The notes below the pieces were generated by a model. The model did not search any database. It had not been told where the DNA came from and saw nothing but the letters and a program-made list of their open reading frames with translations. From NCBI GenBank assembly GCA_964428355.1, contig CAYRYU010000025.1:12909-76908 (forward strand): DNA of 64,000 nucleotides, read 5' to 3'. Source of the stretch: CAYRYU01 sp964428355. GTDB taxonomy: Bacteria > Muiribacteriota > Ozemobacteria > Ozemobacterales > Ozemobacteraceae. Shown here piece by piece: positions 8,039 to 16,612 of this stretch; the first letter of the stretch is position 1, and each line of letters opens with the position of its first letter. A program made the translations under genes and the position numbers.

Positions 8039-8634
8039 TGAAATCCCGCGGAAGCGTCATGAAGGGGGTGTCTCTCATCGAGATCCTGGCGGCGGTCGCC
8101 ATCATGGCATTGTTTCTGATGCCGGTCTTCCACATGTTGGTTTCCTTCTCCACCGCCTCCCGGCAGCAGAAGAGCGAGGGCGTTGCGGCGAACCTCGCCA
8201 AGGAGGAGATGAACTGGTGGATGCTGATCGCCAGCTCATCATATCTCGAATCTTCCGCGGTGAGTTTCCAGAACTGGAACTTCCGCCGACCGACTGTGGA
8301 TATCGAGGGGAACCAGTTCGAGCTTGGGATGAAGATCCGAAAGCATCCCGGAATCGATCTGAGGATGGTCTATCCCCGGTTCGAATGGCACGATTTCCTC
8401 AACGGAGGCGCCGGATACAGCCCCTGCAAGGACGGGATCGAGCAGCGGATACTGGCTTCGGGATCAGATGTGGTGATGAAGATCGAACGTCTGGGGGATA
8501 TCTCCCCCGACAGGGCAATCAGGGTGGGGTTCTACGACCTTCTCCTTCGGGTCCGGTGGAAGATGCCCAACGAAAACGATTTCTCCCAGACCAATACCCG
8601 GTTCATCCTTTCCAGGAGGGCAATCCTGCCATGA
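8038..8634 (+). CDS. Type IV pilin-like pseudopilin, PilV/GspI type
   Basis: 198 residues from the ATG at 8038, overlapping the previous stop (TGATG); a GTG at 8035 is an alternative. The prepilin signal reads MKSRGSVMKG with cleavage before VSLIE (Glu +5), then a hydrophobic helix ILAAVAIMALFLMPVFHML. The rest is a short globular domain without known motifs. It is translationally coupled to both neighbours and expected to be a minor pilin of the same apparatus. Confidence 0.85.
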   Translation: MKSRGSVMKGVSLIEILAAVAIMALFLMPVFHMLVSFSTASRQQKSEGVAANLAKEEMNWWMLIASSSYLESSAVSFQNWNFRRPTVDIEGNQFELGMKIRKHPGIDLRMVYPRFEWHDFLNGGAGYSPCKDGIEQRILASGSDVVMKIERLGDISPDRAIRVGFYDLLLRVRWKMPNENDFSQTNTRFILSRRAILP

Positions 8635-9245
8635 TTTCCCGTTGCGAAAAGACCGATGCCCGAGGTGGTAGAAGTCTCTTCCGGAGAGGAATGGCTCTCC
8701 CGCTGGTCGTCCTTTTCGTCTTTTGCACCTTCACCTTCGCCAGCTACATGTTTTTCTTCCGCAAGGAAGTGAAGCAGCAGAACATGCTCCTCTTCCACGC
8801 CATCCAGTCCGAGTTCCTCGCCCAGGCAGGAATCCAACACGCCCTCCTGAAGATCCAGTTTTTCCGTCAGGAAACCCTCGACTCGGGTGCTGCGGAAAAA
8901 GGGTTGTGCCCGTTCCAGGCCATCCGGGCCCAAGACGCAGTTGTCGAGGGAAAGAACCGTTCGGTTGCAGCACTCGATATGTTGCGGAGCGATTGTTCCA
9001 GCACATTTCTTCCCTTCGCTTCATTCAACGAACCCGAGTTCGACTCGCTCCAAAGGCAGTGGAGCTACGAGGTTGCTTCCCTGAGCGTTCTTGCGGCATA
9101 CTCGGATGTGGACCCCACAAAGCCTGCGGCCCGGGTTCAGGTGGTAAGGGTGGTGGGGAACGGGACCGCATTCGACCCTGCAGGGAAGCGCGGATACCGG
9201 ACCGAAACGATGACCAAGACCTTCCATCTTACCAGATCGAATTGA
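8631..9245 (+). CDS. Type IV pilin-like pseudopilin, PilX/GspK type
   Basis: 204 residues from the ATG at 8631, which overlaps the previous stop by 4 bp. The leader ends RRG before MALPLVVLFVFCTFTFASYM; the Glu +5 found in other pilins is absent, as in GspK/PilX-type tip subunits. The segment QSEFLAQAGIQHALLKIQ is typical of PilX-like proteins. It completes a W-V-X minor-pilin set and is followed 23 nt later by a large secreted protein that could be the tip cargo. Confidence 0.8.
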   Translation: MISRCEKTDARGGRSLFRRGMALPLVVLFVFCTFTFASYMFFFRKEVKQQNMLLFHAIQSEFLAQAGIQHALLKIQFFRQETLDSGAAEKGLCPFQAIRAQDAVVEGKNRSVAALDMLRSDCSSTFLPFASFNEPEFDSLQRQWSYEVASLSVLAAYSDVDPTKPAARVQVVRVVGNGTAFDPAGKRGYRTETMTKTFHLTRSN

Positions 9246-9268
9246 AATTTTTCTCCTAGGAGGACTCC

Positions 9269-11956
9269 ATGACCAGGAAGTCTCCGGTTTTTGTGCTATG
9301 TTTTCTTGCGGCTGCGATCGCCCTTTCCGTCCTCGTGGCGAGCGCGTGTGACCTTCCAGCCGAGCCAACCGCGGGCGCGGTCCCGGAGAGGAACGAGCAA
9401 TACCAGGCCCTCGGGGTCACCTGCATCAATGAAACGCGGACCTCCGACCCGTTCCCGGTGTTCCTGCTCCCTGAAGGCGGTACCTTGAAGATCGACTGCC
9501 TCTGGGACCCCTACGACCACGGGGAAGGAGGGGAGCACAGTTCGAGCAAATATCAGGGTGTCGTAAATGCCGGGGTGCAAACCCTTCCGAAGTTCGGGGC
9601 TCCCTCCGGATACGGATTTTTCCCGGTCGAAGACATGGCCAACTACTTCAATGTCTCCGGCAACCGGAATGACCAACAGGAGGCCGTCGCCCGGGCGGTC
9701 GGAGGGTTCCCCTCCAACTCCTTCCTGAAATGCGAGGACAAACCACACCTCTTCCTGAACCAGACCTTCGTCAGGTCTGCGGAAAGGCAGTCGGACAAAA
9801 CCGTCGCCCTTGTCATCCTCCCGGACGATCACACCGCGGGCCGGGACGGGGAAGCCATCCTTTTCCCATACAAGGGTTTTCCCAAGACCCAGATGGACGT
9901 GGAACCTCCGCTTGACAGCATTCTTCCCAACCCGGTTTCACCGGCTCCCGACAAGACCGTCATCGTGACGTCCGGGAAAAAATACAAGCATACGGCTTCC
10001 ATCGTTCCGGGGTCGATCGGTTTGTACATGGGAGACCTTGCCATCGGAATCGACGACGTGGATCCGAGGGAATACCGTGCTTACCTGCATTCCACGACCC
10101 CCAAGGTGGTGATCAACGGAATCCCGGAGTATCCATCCATCGACGGTCCGCACTACAATGCCGAGTTTCCCACGCCGACCGCTGGGTCGACCAAGGTCAA
10201 GACCAAGGTCGACTGTCCCGGGGTGGGGTTCTATGTCCACAATGCCTATTGGGCATGGGAGGAGAAAGTCCAGACCTGGGTCGCTTCGACCACGACAAGC
10301 GGTGAGGAATGGTTCACACCCCCCGGAATCGTCCGGAACACCGCACCCGAAGTGACCACACGCAGGTGCAGCGTGGGTCTTTCAATAACCTGTTACAAGC
10401 CCGGTGGCGGTCCAGGAAGTATCGATTACACGGTTTTGGACGCCCGGCCGCCCATTACCGCGAAGTTTCAGATGGGTGGATCACCCTTCGTCTGCGGTGA
10501 TCCGATGCCGGATACCGACTTCACGTTCACTTTCGTGGATACCCACCCCTTCGGAAACGTTGCATGCTCGCTAGGAAACGTAGGAGGAACCCCGGTCTAC
10601 GTCCAGGATCCCAAGAAGGTCACCGACGACCTGGCGATCTTCTATTCCTATCCCGAGAGCAACGAGGACCTCAAGACGCCGCGCATTCCGCTTAAAGCCC
10701 TTGCCCAGAACGAACCTCTCGGAATGCTCGCCTTCGCGGAGCCGGACGGGCGCACGACCTCGGAGTTCATCGGAAGCTACTACACTCCGAAATGGGTCTG
10801 GAAGAAAGCCCAGATTCTTTCGGCTTCGGCTGAGACGGCCACCTTCGACGTGGACGACCGTCCCGGCTATCTCGGAGGAATGACCTGGACGGTCAAGGGA
10901 AGGATGAGGATGGACGTTCCAGCTCCGAAACACCTTTCCAACCAGGAGTCCGATGCCGATCTGAGCCGCCAGATCTACAGGGCCCATGGGGTTGAATACC
11001 CTGCGGCGGGAATCGCCCAGCCTTCCGATCTGAAGAAAATGCTGAAAGTGTTTGCGATCGTTTCGGACTCGGTCGGGCACAAGTCCACCTACTACGATGT
11101 CCTTTCCCATTACGCCGATACCAACGTTGACACCCCGACCGCTCGAGGAACCGAGGAGTATGTGGCCGAACCCCAGGGTACGATGGTCACCACAACCTAC
11201 AATCAGAACCCCAACATCGAGGACGCCATCCTGGCGGCCACCGGTCAAGCCCCCAAGGCGAATCTCTATCCCTGGCAGAAGTACCAGTCATTCTCCGTCC
11301 GTGATGGAACCGGGACTCCCGGAACCCCGGGGATTCCCACACCAGGCACTGGAGGCTTGTCCTCGAAGCCCGAGATCCAGGTCATCATTTTCGATACCCG
11401 CAACAACCGATGCCATCTTCTTGGTGACAGGAGTCCCGCGCGGGATTACCGGTTCGTCGATTACGCTCCGGAGCGCTGGACCGATCTGTTCAAGATGTTC
11501 TTCAACGATCCCGCCGGCGGCGCGGATCTCATGGGGGTTTCGCCCAAACCCTCATTCGTCGCGCAGAGCAACTCCAGGTTCCTTTTCTACATCCGGGCCT
11601 GGGACAACATCAACACCTTCAACCGACCTCACCAGGGAATCAAGACCGTGAAATGCACGATCGACGATTTTTCGGGGAAGCCTGGTGATATCGACGCCGC
11701 AGTGAAGCTTTTCGACGGGGTTCACGCCTACGATTATTCCGAAGCCATGACGAATCCCCTCGTCTGGCAGTTCCGGGAGCCCAACTGCGATGACCGGGGA
11801 AATGGCATTGCCGGAAAGAACTGCATCGTGAAGGTCACCGCCACGGATTTCTCGGGGAACAGTTCCGATCTCCAGATCGATTTCCACCTCATCCCAGACG
11901 GGGTGGTCGAAAACACCATCCGAACCCTCGAGGAAAGGCACATTCGCTCGAACTGA
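9269..11956 (+). CDS. Large secreted Ig-like protein, putative pilus-tip adhesin
   Basis: 895 residues with a strong ribosome site (AGGAGG 6-8 nt before ATG). A signal peptide spans about 1-27 (VFVLCFLAAAIALSVLVASA) followed by C27; the lipobox is weak. The body is beta-rich, with many cysteines and cadherin/Ig-like features (FTFTFVDTHPFGN, VTATDFSGNS) and a Pro/Gly/Thr linker near 680-695 (GTPGTPGIPTPGTG). No catalytic motif is seen. Its end matches the truncated protein at the left edge, so at least two paralogues exist. Position directly after W-V-X minor pilins suggests a PilY1-like role by location only; no PilY1 beta-propeller is seen. Function is inference. Confidence 0.7.
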   Translation: MTRKSPVFVLCFLAAAIALSVLVASACDLPAEPTAGAVPERNEQYQALGVTCINETRTSDPFPVFLLPEGGTLKIDCLWDPYDHGEGGEHSSSKYQGVVNAGVQTLPKFGAPSGYGFFPVEDMANYFNVSGNRNDQQEAVARAVGGFPSNSFLKCEDKPHLFLNQTFVRSAERQSDKTVALVILPDDHTAGRDGEAILFPYKGFPKTQMDVEPPLDSILPNPVSPAPDKTVIVTSGKKYKHTASIVPGSIGLYMGDLAIGIDDVDPREYRAYLHSTTPKVVINGIPEYPSIDGPHYNAEFPTPTAGSTKVKTKVDCPGVGFYVHNAYWAWEEKVQTWVASTTTSGEEWFTPPGIVRNTAPEVTTRRCSVGLSITCYKPGGGPGSIDYTVLDARPPITAKFQMGGSPFVCGDPMPDTDFTFTFVDTHPFGNVACSLGNVGGTPVYVQDPKKVTDDLAIFYSYPESNEDLKTPRIPLKALAQNEPLGMLAFAEPDGRTTSEFIGSYYTPKWVWKKAQILSASAETATFDVDDRPGYLGGMTWTVKGRMRMDVPAPKHLSNQESDADLSRQIYRAHGVEYPAAGIAQPSDLKKMLKVFAIVSDSVGHKSTYYDVLSHYADTNVDTPTARGTEEYVAEPQGTMVTTTYNQNPNIEDAILAATGQAPKANLYPWQKYQSFSVRDGTGTPGTPGIPTPGTGGLSSKPEIQVIIFDTRNNRCHLLGDRSPARDYRFVDYAPERWTDLFKMFFNDPAGGADLMGVSPKPSFVAQSNSRFLFYIRAWDNINTFNRPHQGIKTVKCTIDDFSGKPGDIDAAVKLFDGVHAYDYSEAMTNPLVWQFREPNCDDRGNGIAGKNCIVKVTATDFSGNSSDLQIDFHLIPDGVVENTIRTLEERHIRSN

Positions 11957-11973
11957 AACGGAGGGCTTGAGCG

Positions 11974-13398
11974 ATGAAGAGGACGATCTTTCTGCTCGGA
12001 ATCCTTGCTGCCGCCGGGGTCCTCTCGGCCCCGGTGGCCGCACAAGACCTTTCCGGCCAACTTTTCTCGGAGGGAATGAAGCTCTACTCCGCCCAAGACT
12101 ACGGGGGGGCGGTTTTCTACCTCGAGCAGCTCTGCCAGATGAACCCTCAGAACCAGCAGGCGCGGTATTATCTGTTTTACAGCCTGGTGGCGATGAAGAG
12201 GCATCCGGAGGCGATGAAGCACGTCGATCAGCTCATTTCCCGTGATCCAGGAAACCGGCAGTATCAGGATATGAAGTCCCAGCTGAGGGCAGCCATGGGA
12301 GTGTCCTCCCAGGCTCCCGCCGGTGGAACCGTCGAGGGCCTGCTGAAAAAGTTCCTTGAAGGTGGCTTCAAGGAACAGTCCGAAATCCGGGCAACCCTGG
12401 CGGAAAAGGGGGTGCCGGTTATCGAGCCGGCGATGGCTCTTCTCCGAAGTTCCCCGGTCGATTCCGAGAGACGGAGGAAAATCGAGGGGCTTCTGGCTGG
12501 TCTGAAGGGGATCCAAGCGACGCAAGCCCTCCTGAGGTATCTGAACGATTCGGAGGGGAGTGTCCGGATTTCCATCGCGCGGGTCCTCGGAAACCGAAAG
12601 GACCCAGCTGCCCTGAATCCCCTCCAGGAAGCCCTCCCGCGCCAGGATCCGGCGGGGAAGCAATCCTTCGCCGATGCGATCGCGTTGATCAGCAAGCCAA
12701 GGGAGGATGTGCAGGCCACCCTTTCCATCCCCGACAAGATGCAGGACAGGATGTCCCATGTGGTGCCTTCCGCCTCCGTTGACGCCGCTTCCACCGCAAG
12801 CACGGTTGCCAGGCAGGAAACCAGGAGCGGCCCCGGAGGGGCCAAGAGCCCCTCAGAAGTCATTGGAAACGCCAGGCCCCAGGCAGCGGCAGCCAAAATC
12901 CCCGTGAACCTCGAGGAACAGAAACTTCTCCAAACCATGAAAGGGGATGACGTGCGGCAAAAGAGATTCGCCGCCTACCGGATCGGGCATATGCATTATT
13001 CCTCTCCCGATGCGATCGGGCATCTGATCCGCTCCCTTTCCTCGGAAGACGACATTCTCCATGTCACCGCCCTCGAAAGCCTTGGAAAACTGGGCCGGGA
13101 TGCAGCTCCCGCCATTCCCCAGATCATTTCCGCCATGGACAAGGATTCGGTTCTTTCGATGTTCAGTGGTTTGAAATCCCTTGGTGCGATCCGCTCCAAC
13201 CCCGAACTTGTCTTCCCGGTCCTGGGAAAGCACCTCGGACATTCCAGCGAAAATGTGTCGAACGCTGCGATGCGGGCTTTCGTGGAATTCGGGGAAGAGG
13301 GTGTTCCCTTTCTTGGCGAGTTGGAGAAGAGCGACTCAGAACGGGTGCGAACTATGGCGGAAAAAGCATTGGCAGAAATCCGTTCCCGCTCTCACTGA
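11974..13398 (+). CDS. Exported TPR- and HEAT-repeat protein
   Basis: 474 residues; signal peptide about 1-23 (LLGILAAAGVLSAPVAA). Residues 25-105 form TPR-like helices (AVFYLEQLCQMNPQNQQARYY). Residues 115-235 form HEAT-type repeats (LLRYLNDSEGSVRISIARVL). A low-complexity linker spans about 250-310 and a second HEAT block fills 320-474 (HVTALESLGKLGRDAAPAIP). Such alpha-solenoids are protein-binding scaffolds. It starts 17 nt after the adhesin-like gene with an upstream GGAGGG and is probably the last gene of the pilin operon. A periplasmic assembly or docking role is inference. Confidence 0.75.
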   Translation: MKRTIFLLGILAAAGVLSAPVAAQDLSGQLFSEGMKLYSAQDYGGAVFYLEQLCQMNPQNQQARYYLFYSLVAMKRHPEAMKHVDQLISRDPGNRQYQDMKSQLRAAMGVSSQAPAGGTVEGLLKKFLEGGFKEQSEIRATLAEKGVPVIEPAMALLRSSPVDSERRRKIEGLLAGLKGIQATQALLRYLNDSEGSVRISIARVLGNRKDPAALNPLQEALPRQDPAGKQSFADAIALISKPREDVQATLSIPDKMQDRMSHVVPSASVDAASTASTVARQETRSGPGGAKSPSEVIGNARPQAAAAKIPVNLEEQKLLQTMKGDDVRQKRFAAYRIGHMHYSSPDAIGHLIRSLSSEDDILHVTALESLGKLGRDAAPAIPQIISAMDKDSVLSMFSGLKSLGAIRSNPELVFPVLGKHLGHSSENVSNAAMRAFVEFGEEGVPFLGELEKSDSERVRTMAEKALAEIRSRSH

Positions 13399-13427
13399 AG
13401 GGGTTTCCGGGCCGACGCGGGGGAATC

Positions 13428-13443
13428 TGGCATACCCTTTGCC
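13428..13443 (+). promoter_or_regulatory. Sigma-54-like promoter, antisense to the phosphatase 3' end
   Basis: TGGCATACCCTTTGCC has GG (13429-13430) and GC (13441-13442) separated by exactly 10 nt and is nearly identical to the site before the first Flp pilin. No plus-strand gene follows before 19.9 kb; transcription would run antisense into the phosphatase gene ending at 13466. It may drive an unannotated RNA or be chance. Confidence 0.35.
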
Positions 13444-13465
13444 CATGTCAGAGCGGTTTCCTCTT

Positions 13466-16400
13466 TCACGGTTGTTTCCATTTCTGTCTTCCCAACGGAG
13501 AATCTGCCTCGGGATCTGGCGACTGGCCTGGGGAGAGTGAAAGGACTGCCGCGGTTACGTCATCTTTCCATGGGGTCTCGCCGGTATGGAGGATGAGCCC
13601 CCTGATCATCCCATCGATCACGGCTTCCGGCTGTGGTTTCCAGAGCCCCGAAGCGATTTCCGTCAGGCGAGGAAATCCGAGCGGTTTTCCTCCCCCATCA
13701 ACCGCTTCGGGGATTCCATCGGTATAGAGGAGCAGGTGGGAAGCCGGTTCCATGTGAAGGGGAAAATCCCGGTAACGCGCTTTCCTGAGAATCCCGAGTG
13801 GAACGTTGATTCCGTTTTCAAGCATGTTGGCAGGCTTTCCTCGCTCGAGGATGTACGGGAAGCAATGACCCGCGTTGGAAAAAAGGAGTGAACCGTTCGG
13901 GTTGGCGACACCGACGAGGCAGGTCATCATTTTGGTACGCTTCACGGAAGAGAAAAAAAGTTCGTTGATGACCGCCAGGATTGCGCTGGGAGAGATTCCG
14001 GCCTTTCCGGTAAGGTTTCCGAAAACGGCTTTCGCCATGGCCACCACGAGCGCGGCGGAAACCCCATGGCCGGAGACATCGGCGATGATGAAGGCAAGCT
14101 CTCCTCCGGGGAGCTTTTTGACGTCGAAGTAATCGCCCCCGACCTCGCGCGTCATCCGCGTATAGCCTCGGAAAGTCCATGGTGGCGATGAATGGGGGCC
14201 CTGGGGGAGGAGTCTCGATTGCACGAGCCGCGCAACCTCGAGTTCCTCCATACCTGCAAGGGTGCGGTTGAACTCCTCCCCGATTTCCTGGAACTCGTCG
14301 CGAGTCCGGATATGGACCCTGTGGTCGAGTCGCCTTTCCTCCATCGCTGAAACCGCGCCCATCAAGTCCCGGATAGGAGTGAGAATGCTTCGCCAGAGTC
14401 TCAGGAAAAGTGCGGCCAGGGCAAGCCCGAAGGCTGTCGCGAGGAGGGTGAAGCGGCGTCTCATCGCTTCGATCCTGGGGCTGACAGAGGAAAATGGAAG
14501 GGTCGCGACCAGGTAATAGTTCGGGATCTGTCGACAGGCCAGGGCCGCCAGGAGGGTCTCCCTTCCCCCGATTCGGGTCTTCTCCGAGTGAAGGACCCTT
14601 GGTGGAATGAGTTTCTTGAGGAATGGCTCGAAGACCCGGTGGGCGAAGGGTTCGGGATGGTTCAGGGAGTTGCGGGAAAAGGTGATCCCAAGGACTTTTG
14701 GGCGGGCGGCTTTTTCCGGGGGAAGGACCCTCCTGAGAAATTGCAGGGCCAGCGTAGACCCCTGGTGAAGGAAGGTCAGGGCGAACTGGGCCTTTCCATC
14801 TCGCCCTTTGAGAATCTGCGGAAACATATACAGTGTCATGTCCAGGTTTCCCGTGAAAACGAACTGGCCGATCATCTGAAGGCTCTGGTGGACGAGGGTC
14901 CACCCCTCGGACTCGAGGAGGCCGCCCAGGACGATGTCGGCACGCTGGTTCCGATCGGTGGAAGGTGCCTTGAGTGCATTGAAAAGAACCATGGTACTTC
15001 GTGCCCAGTTGATCGTGAAGTCCAGAAAGGCGTTTTTGAAGAAGCGGAATGAGACCAGACCTTCGGGCTTGATTCCCTTTCCCCGGCCGAAGAAGAGCTT
15101 CCTGTTGCCCCGATGGTCTATCATCCCTTGCCGGTCGAACACGCTGTGGAGGAGGTTCCAGCGTTGGGGTGGTGGAATCACCGCCAACTTTCTGATGTTA
15201 ATGAAGACGTCCGAATGATCACGGCACAGGATCCCGCTCGACGCGATGAGCATCAGCGTGTCCAACTCCTCGTCGAGTTCCCACTTCTCGGTCTCCTTGA
15301 CGAGACGTCCGAGAACGGATTCCGGGGCAATGTTCACGCCCTCACCCGGTCCATCACGGAAAACCTTGACCATGGGGACGGCCTGGGCTTCGGAAAGGGC
15401 TTCGTCCATTCGTCTGCACCAGTCCCCGTACTTCGCCTCCTTTTCCCGGATGATCATCGGGAACCGCTGGTCGATGGAGGTGAGACGTTCTTCGAGCTTC
15501 CAGAGCGACTCCTCGACTATCGCCCGGGAGCGACTCTCGAGGAATTGGCGGCCGTAAACCAAGGCAAGGGCCAGTATCAGGATACCGGGCAGGCCGATGA
15601 AGCCTGTCAGAAGAACCCTGACCGAAACAGAACCTGCCTGGTGGCCTTTTTGCCAGAGAAGAAAAGTCATCAATCCGATGGAGAACACCACGAAGCCGAT
15701 CGTGATCGGGAAAGAAGTTTTGGATGGGGCTGGAACGTATCCGAAAAGGGTTATCTGTTCCAGGCATGGAACGAAAACGATCCAGCCCGGTCCAAACGGA
15801 AAGACATCCCTCTCGGAGTGTTCGAGCCGGTGCGCCATTTCCCTCAAAGCTTCCGGATCGATTCCTGGCGGAATCATTCCCCTTCCAGGGTAGACCGTGT
15901 CGATGAAACCCGCTTCCAGTCCAGGAGGGAGCATGAGTTGGAGCGCGTTCCGGGCCAGGAAGGCTTCTTCGAAAAGGCTTTGGTTGATCTTGAGGAGGAC
16001 CCCTGAGGCCATGCCTGGAAGAAGGTTCGGGGCGAACTTCCATCCTGCCAGGACCCGTTTGTCCCTTTGGAAGAGGCTGTGAATCTTCCCGGGCCGGGAA
16101 ATGAGTTCTTTCCAGTCGAATCCCTGGAAAATCGGTTGGGCGAGGGCGTTCACATCGTGGGGAACCCTGAAAGCGGCCTTCCAGGGTTTGCGGATCCAGG
16201 AAAAAACGGTTTCGAGGCGGGCACCCATGTCCTTATCCTTTTCGGGATCCGTGGAGAGAAGCTTCCCATCGGCATTGAAAAACCATACCTGGACAAGATT
16301 TCCTGGAAAGGGGGCGGTCAGCTCGCGGAGTCCGTCGCGGAAAGCCGGTTGCCCGACGGGGTGCATTTTGGCGATTTCCCAGACCCGCTTCAGCATCTCG

Positions 16401-16612
16401 CCGAAAAGATCTTCCGGGCGCGCTGAATCGCTTACCCTTCGGAGCAGGGACCTTGCCAGATCGACTTCTTCGGGGACCAGGGTTCCTTGCGGAGAACCGG
16501 TTTCCCTGGTCGGGATTTCCTCAACGGGAAATCCTGCAAAGCAGAGAAGAGTGCAATGGAAAATGAAAAAGATCCCCAGCAAACCGGGCCCCAGTTTTCC
16601 TCGCCGTTTCAT
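13466..16612 (-). CDS. Membrane-bound SpoIIE-type PP2C phosphatase with HAMP (first of pair)
   Basis: 1048 residues. Signal/TM about 10-27; a first extracytoplasmic domain to about 300; TM segments 303-320 and 331-352; a second extracytoplasmic domain 353-715; TM 720-740; HAMP 740-792; SpoIIE/RsbU-type PP2C domain about 800-1035. Metal-binding signatures are intact: GGDYFD (D827, D830), ADVSGHG (D845) and LYTDGIPEA. Family role: dephosphorylating anti-sigma-factor antagonists or similar proteins in response to an external signal. No anti-sigma or antagonist gene is nearby. The ATG overlaps the stop of the upstream paralogous phosphatase by 4 bp. The two large sensor regions are not a recognised family to me. 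Confidence 0.85.
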   Translation of the reverse strand: MKRRGKLGPGLLGIFFIFHCTLLCFAGFPVEEIPTRETGSPQGTLVPEEVDLARSLLRRVSDSARPEDLFGEMLKRVWEIAKMHPVGQPAFRDGLRELTAPFPGNLVQVWFFNADGKLLSTDPEKDKDMGARLETVFSWIRKPWKAAFRVPHDVNALAQPIFQGFDWKELISRPGKIHSLFQRDKRVLAGWKFAPNLLPGMASGVLLKINQSLFEEAFLARNALQLMLPPGLEAGFIDTVYPGRGMIPPGIDPEALREMAHRLEHSERDVFPFGPGWIVFVPCLEQITLFGYVPAPSKTSFPITIGFVVFSIGLMTFLLWQKGHQAGSVSVRVLLTGFIGLPGILILALALVYGRQFLESRSRAIVEESLWKLEERLTSIDQRFPMIIREKEAKYGDWCRRMDEALSEAQAVPMVKVFRDGPGEGVNIAPESVLGRLVKETEKWELDEELDTLMLIASSGILCRDHSDVFINIRKLAVIPPPQRWNLLHSVFDRQGMIDHRGNRKLFFGRGKGIKPEGLVSFRFFKNAFLDFTINWARSTMVLFNALKAPSTDRNQRADIVLGGLLESEGWTLVHQSLQMIGQFVFTGNLDMTLYMFPQILKGRDGKAQFALTFLHQGSTLALQFLRRVLPPEKAARPKVLGITFSRNSLNHPEPFAHRVFEPFLKKLIPPRVLHSEKTRIGGRETLLAALACRQIPNYYLVATLPFSSVSPRIEAMRRRFTLLATAFGLALAALFLRLWRSILTPIRDLMGAVSAMEERRLDHRVHIRTRDEFQEIGEEFNRTLAGMEELEVARLVQSRLLPQGPHSSPPWTFRGYTRMTREVGGDYFDVKKLPGGELAFIIADVSGHGVSAALVVAMAKAVFGNLTGKAGISPSAILAVINELFFSSVKRTKMMTCLVGVANPNGSLLFSNAGHCFPYILERGKPANMLENGINVPLGILRKARYRDFPLHMEPASHLLLYTDGIPEAVDGGGKPLGFPRLTEIASGLWKPQPEAVIDGMIRGLILHTGETPWKDDVTAAVLSLSPGQSPDPEADSPLGRQKWKQP

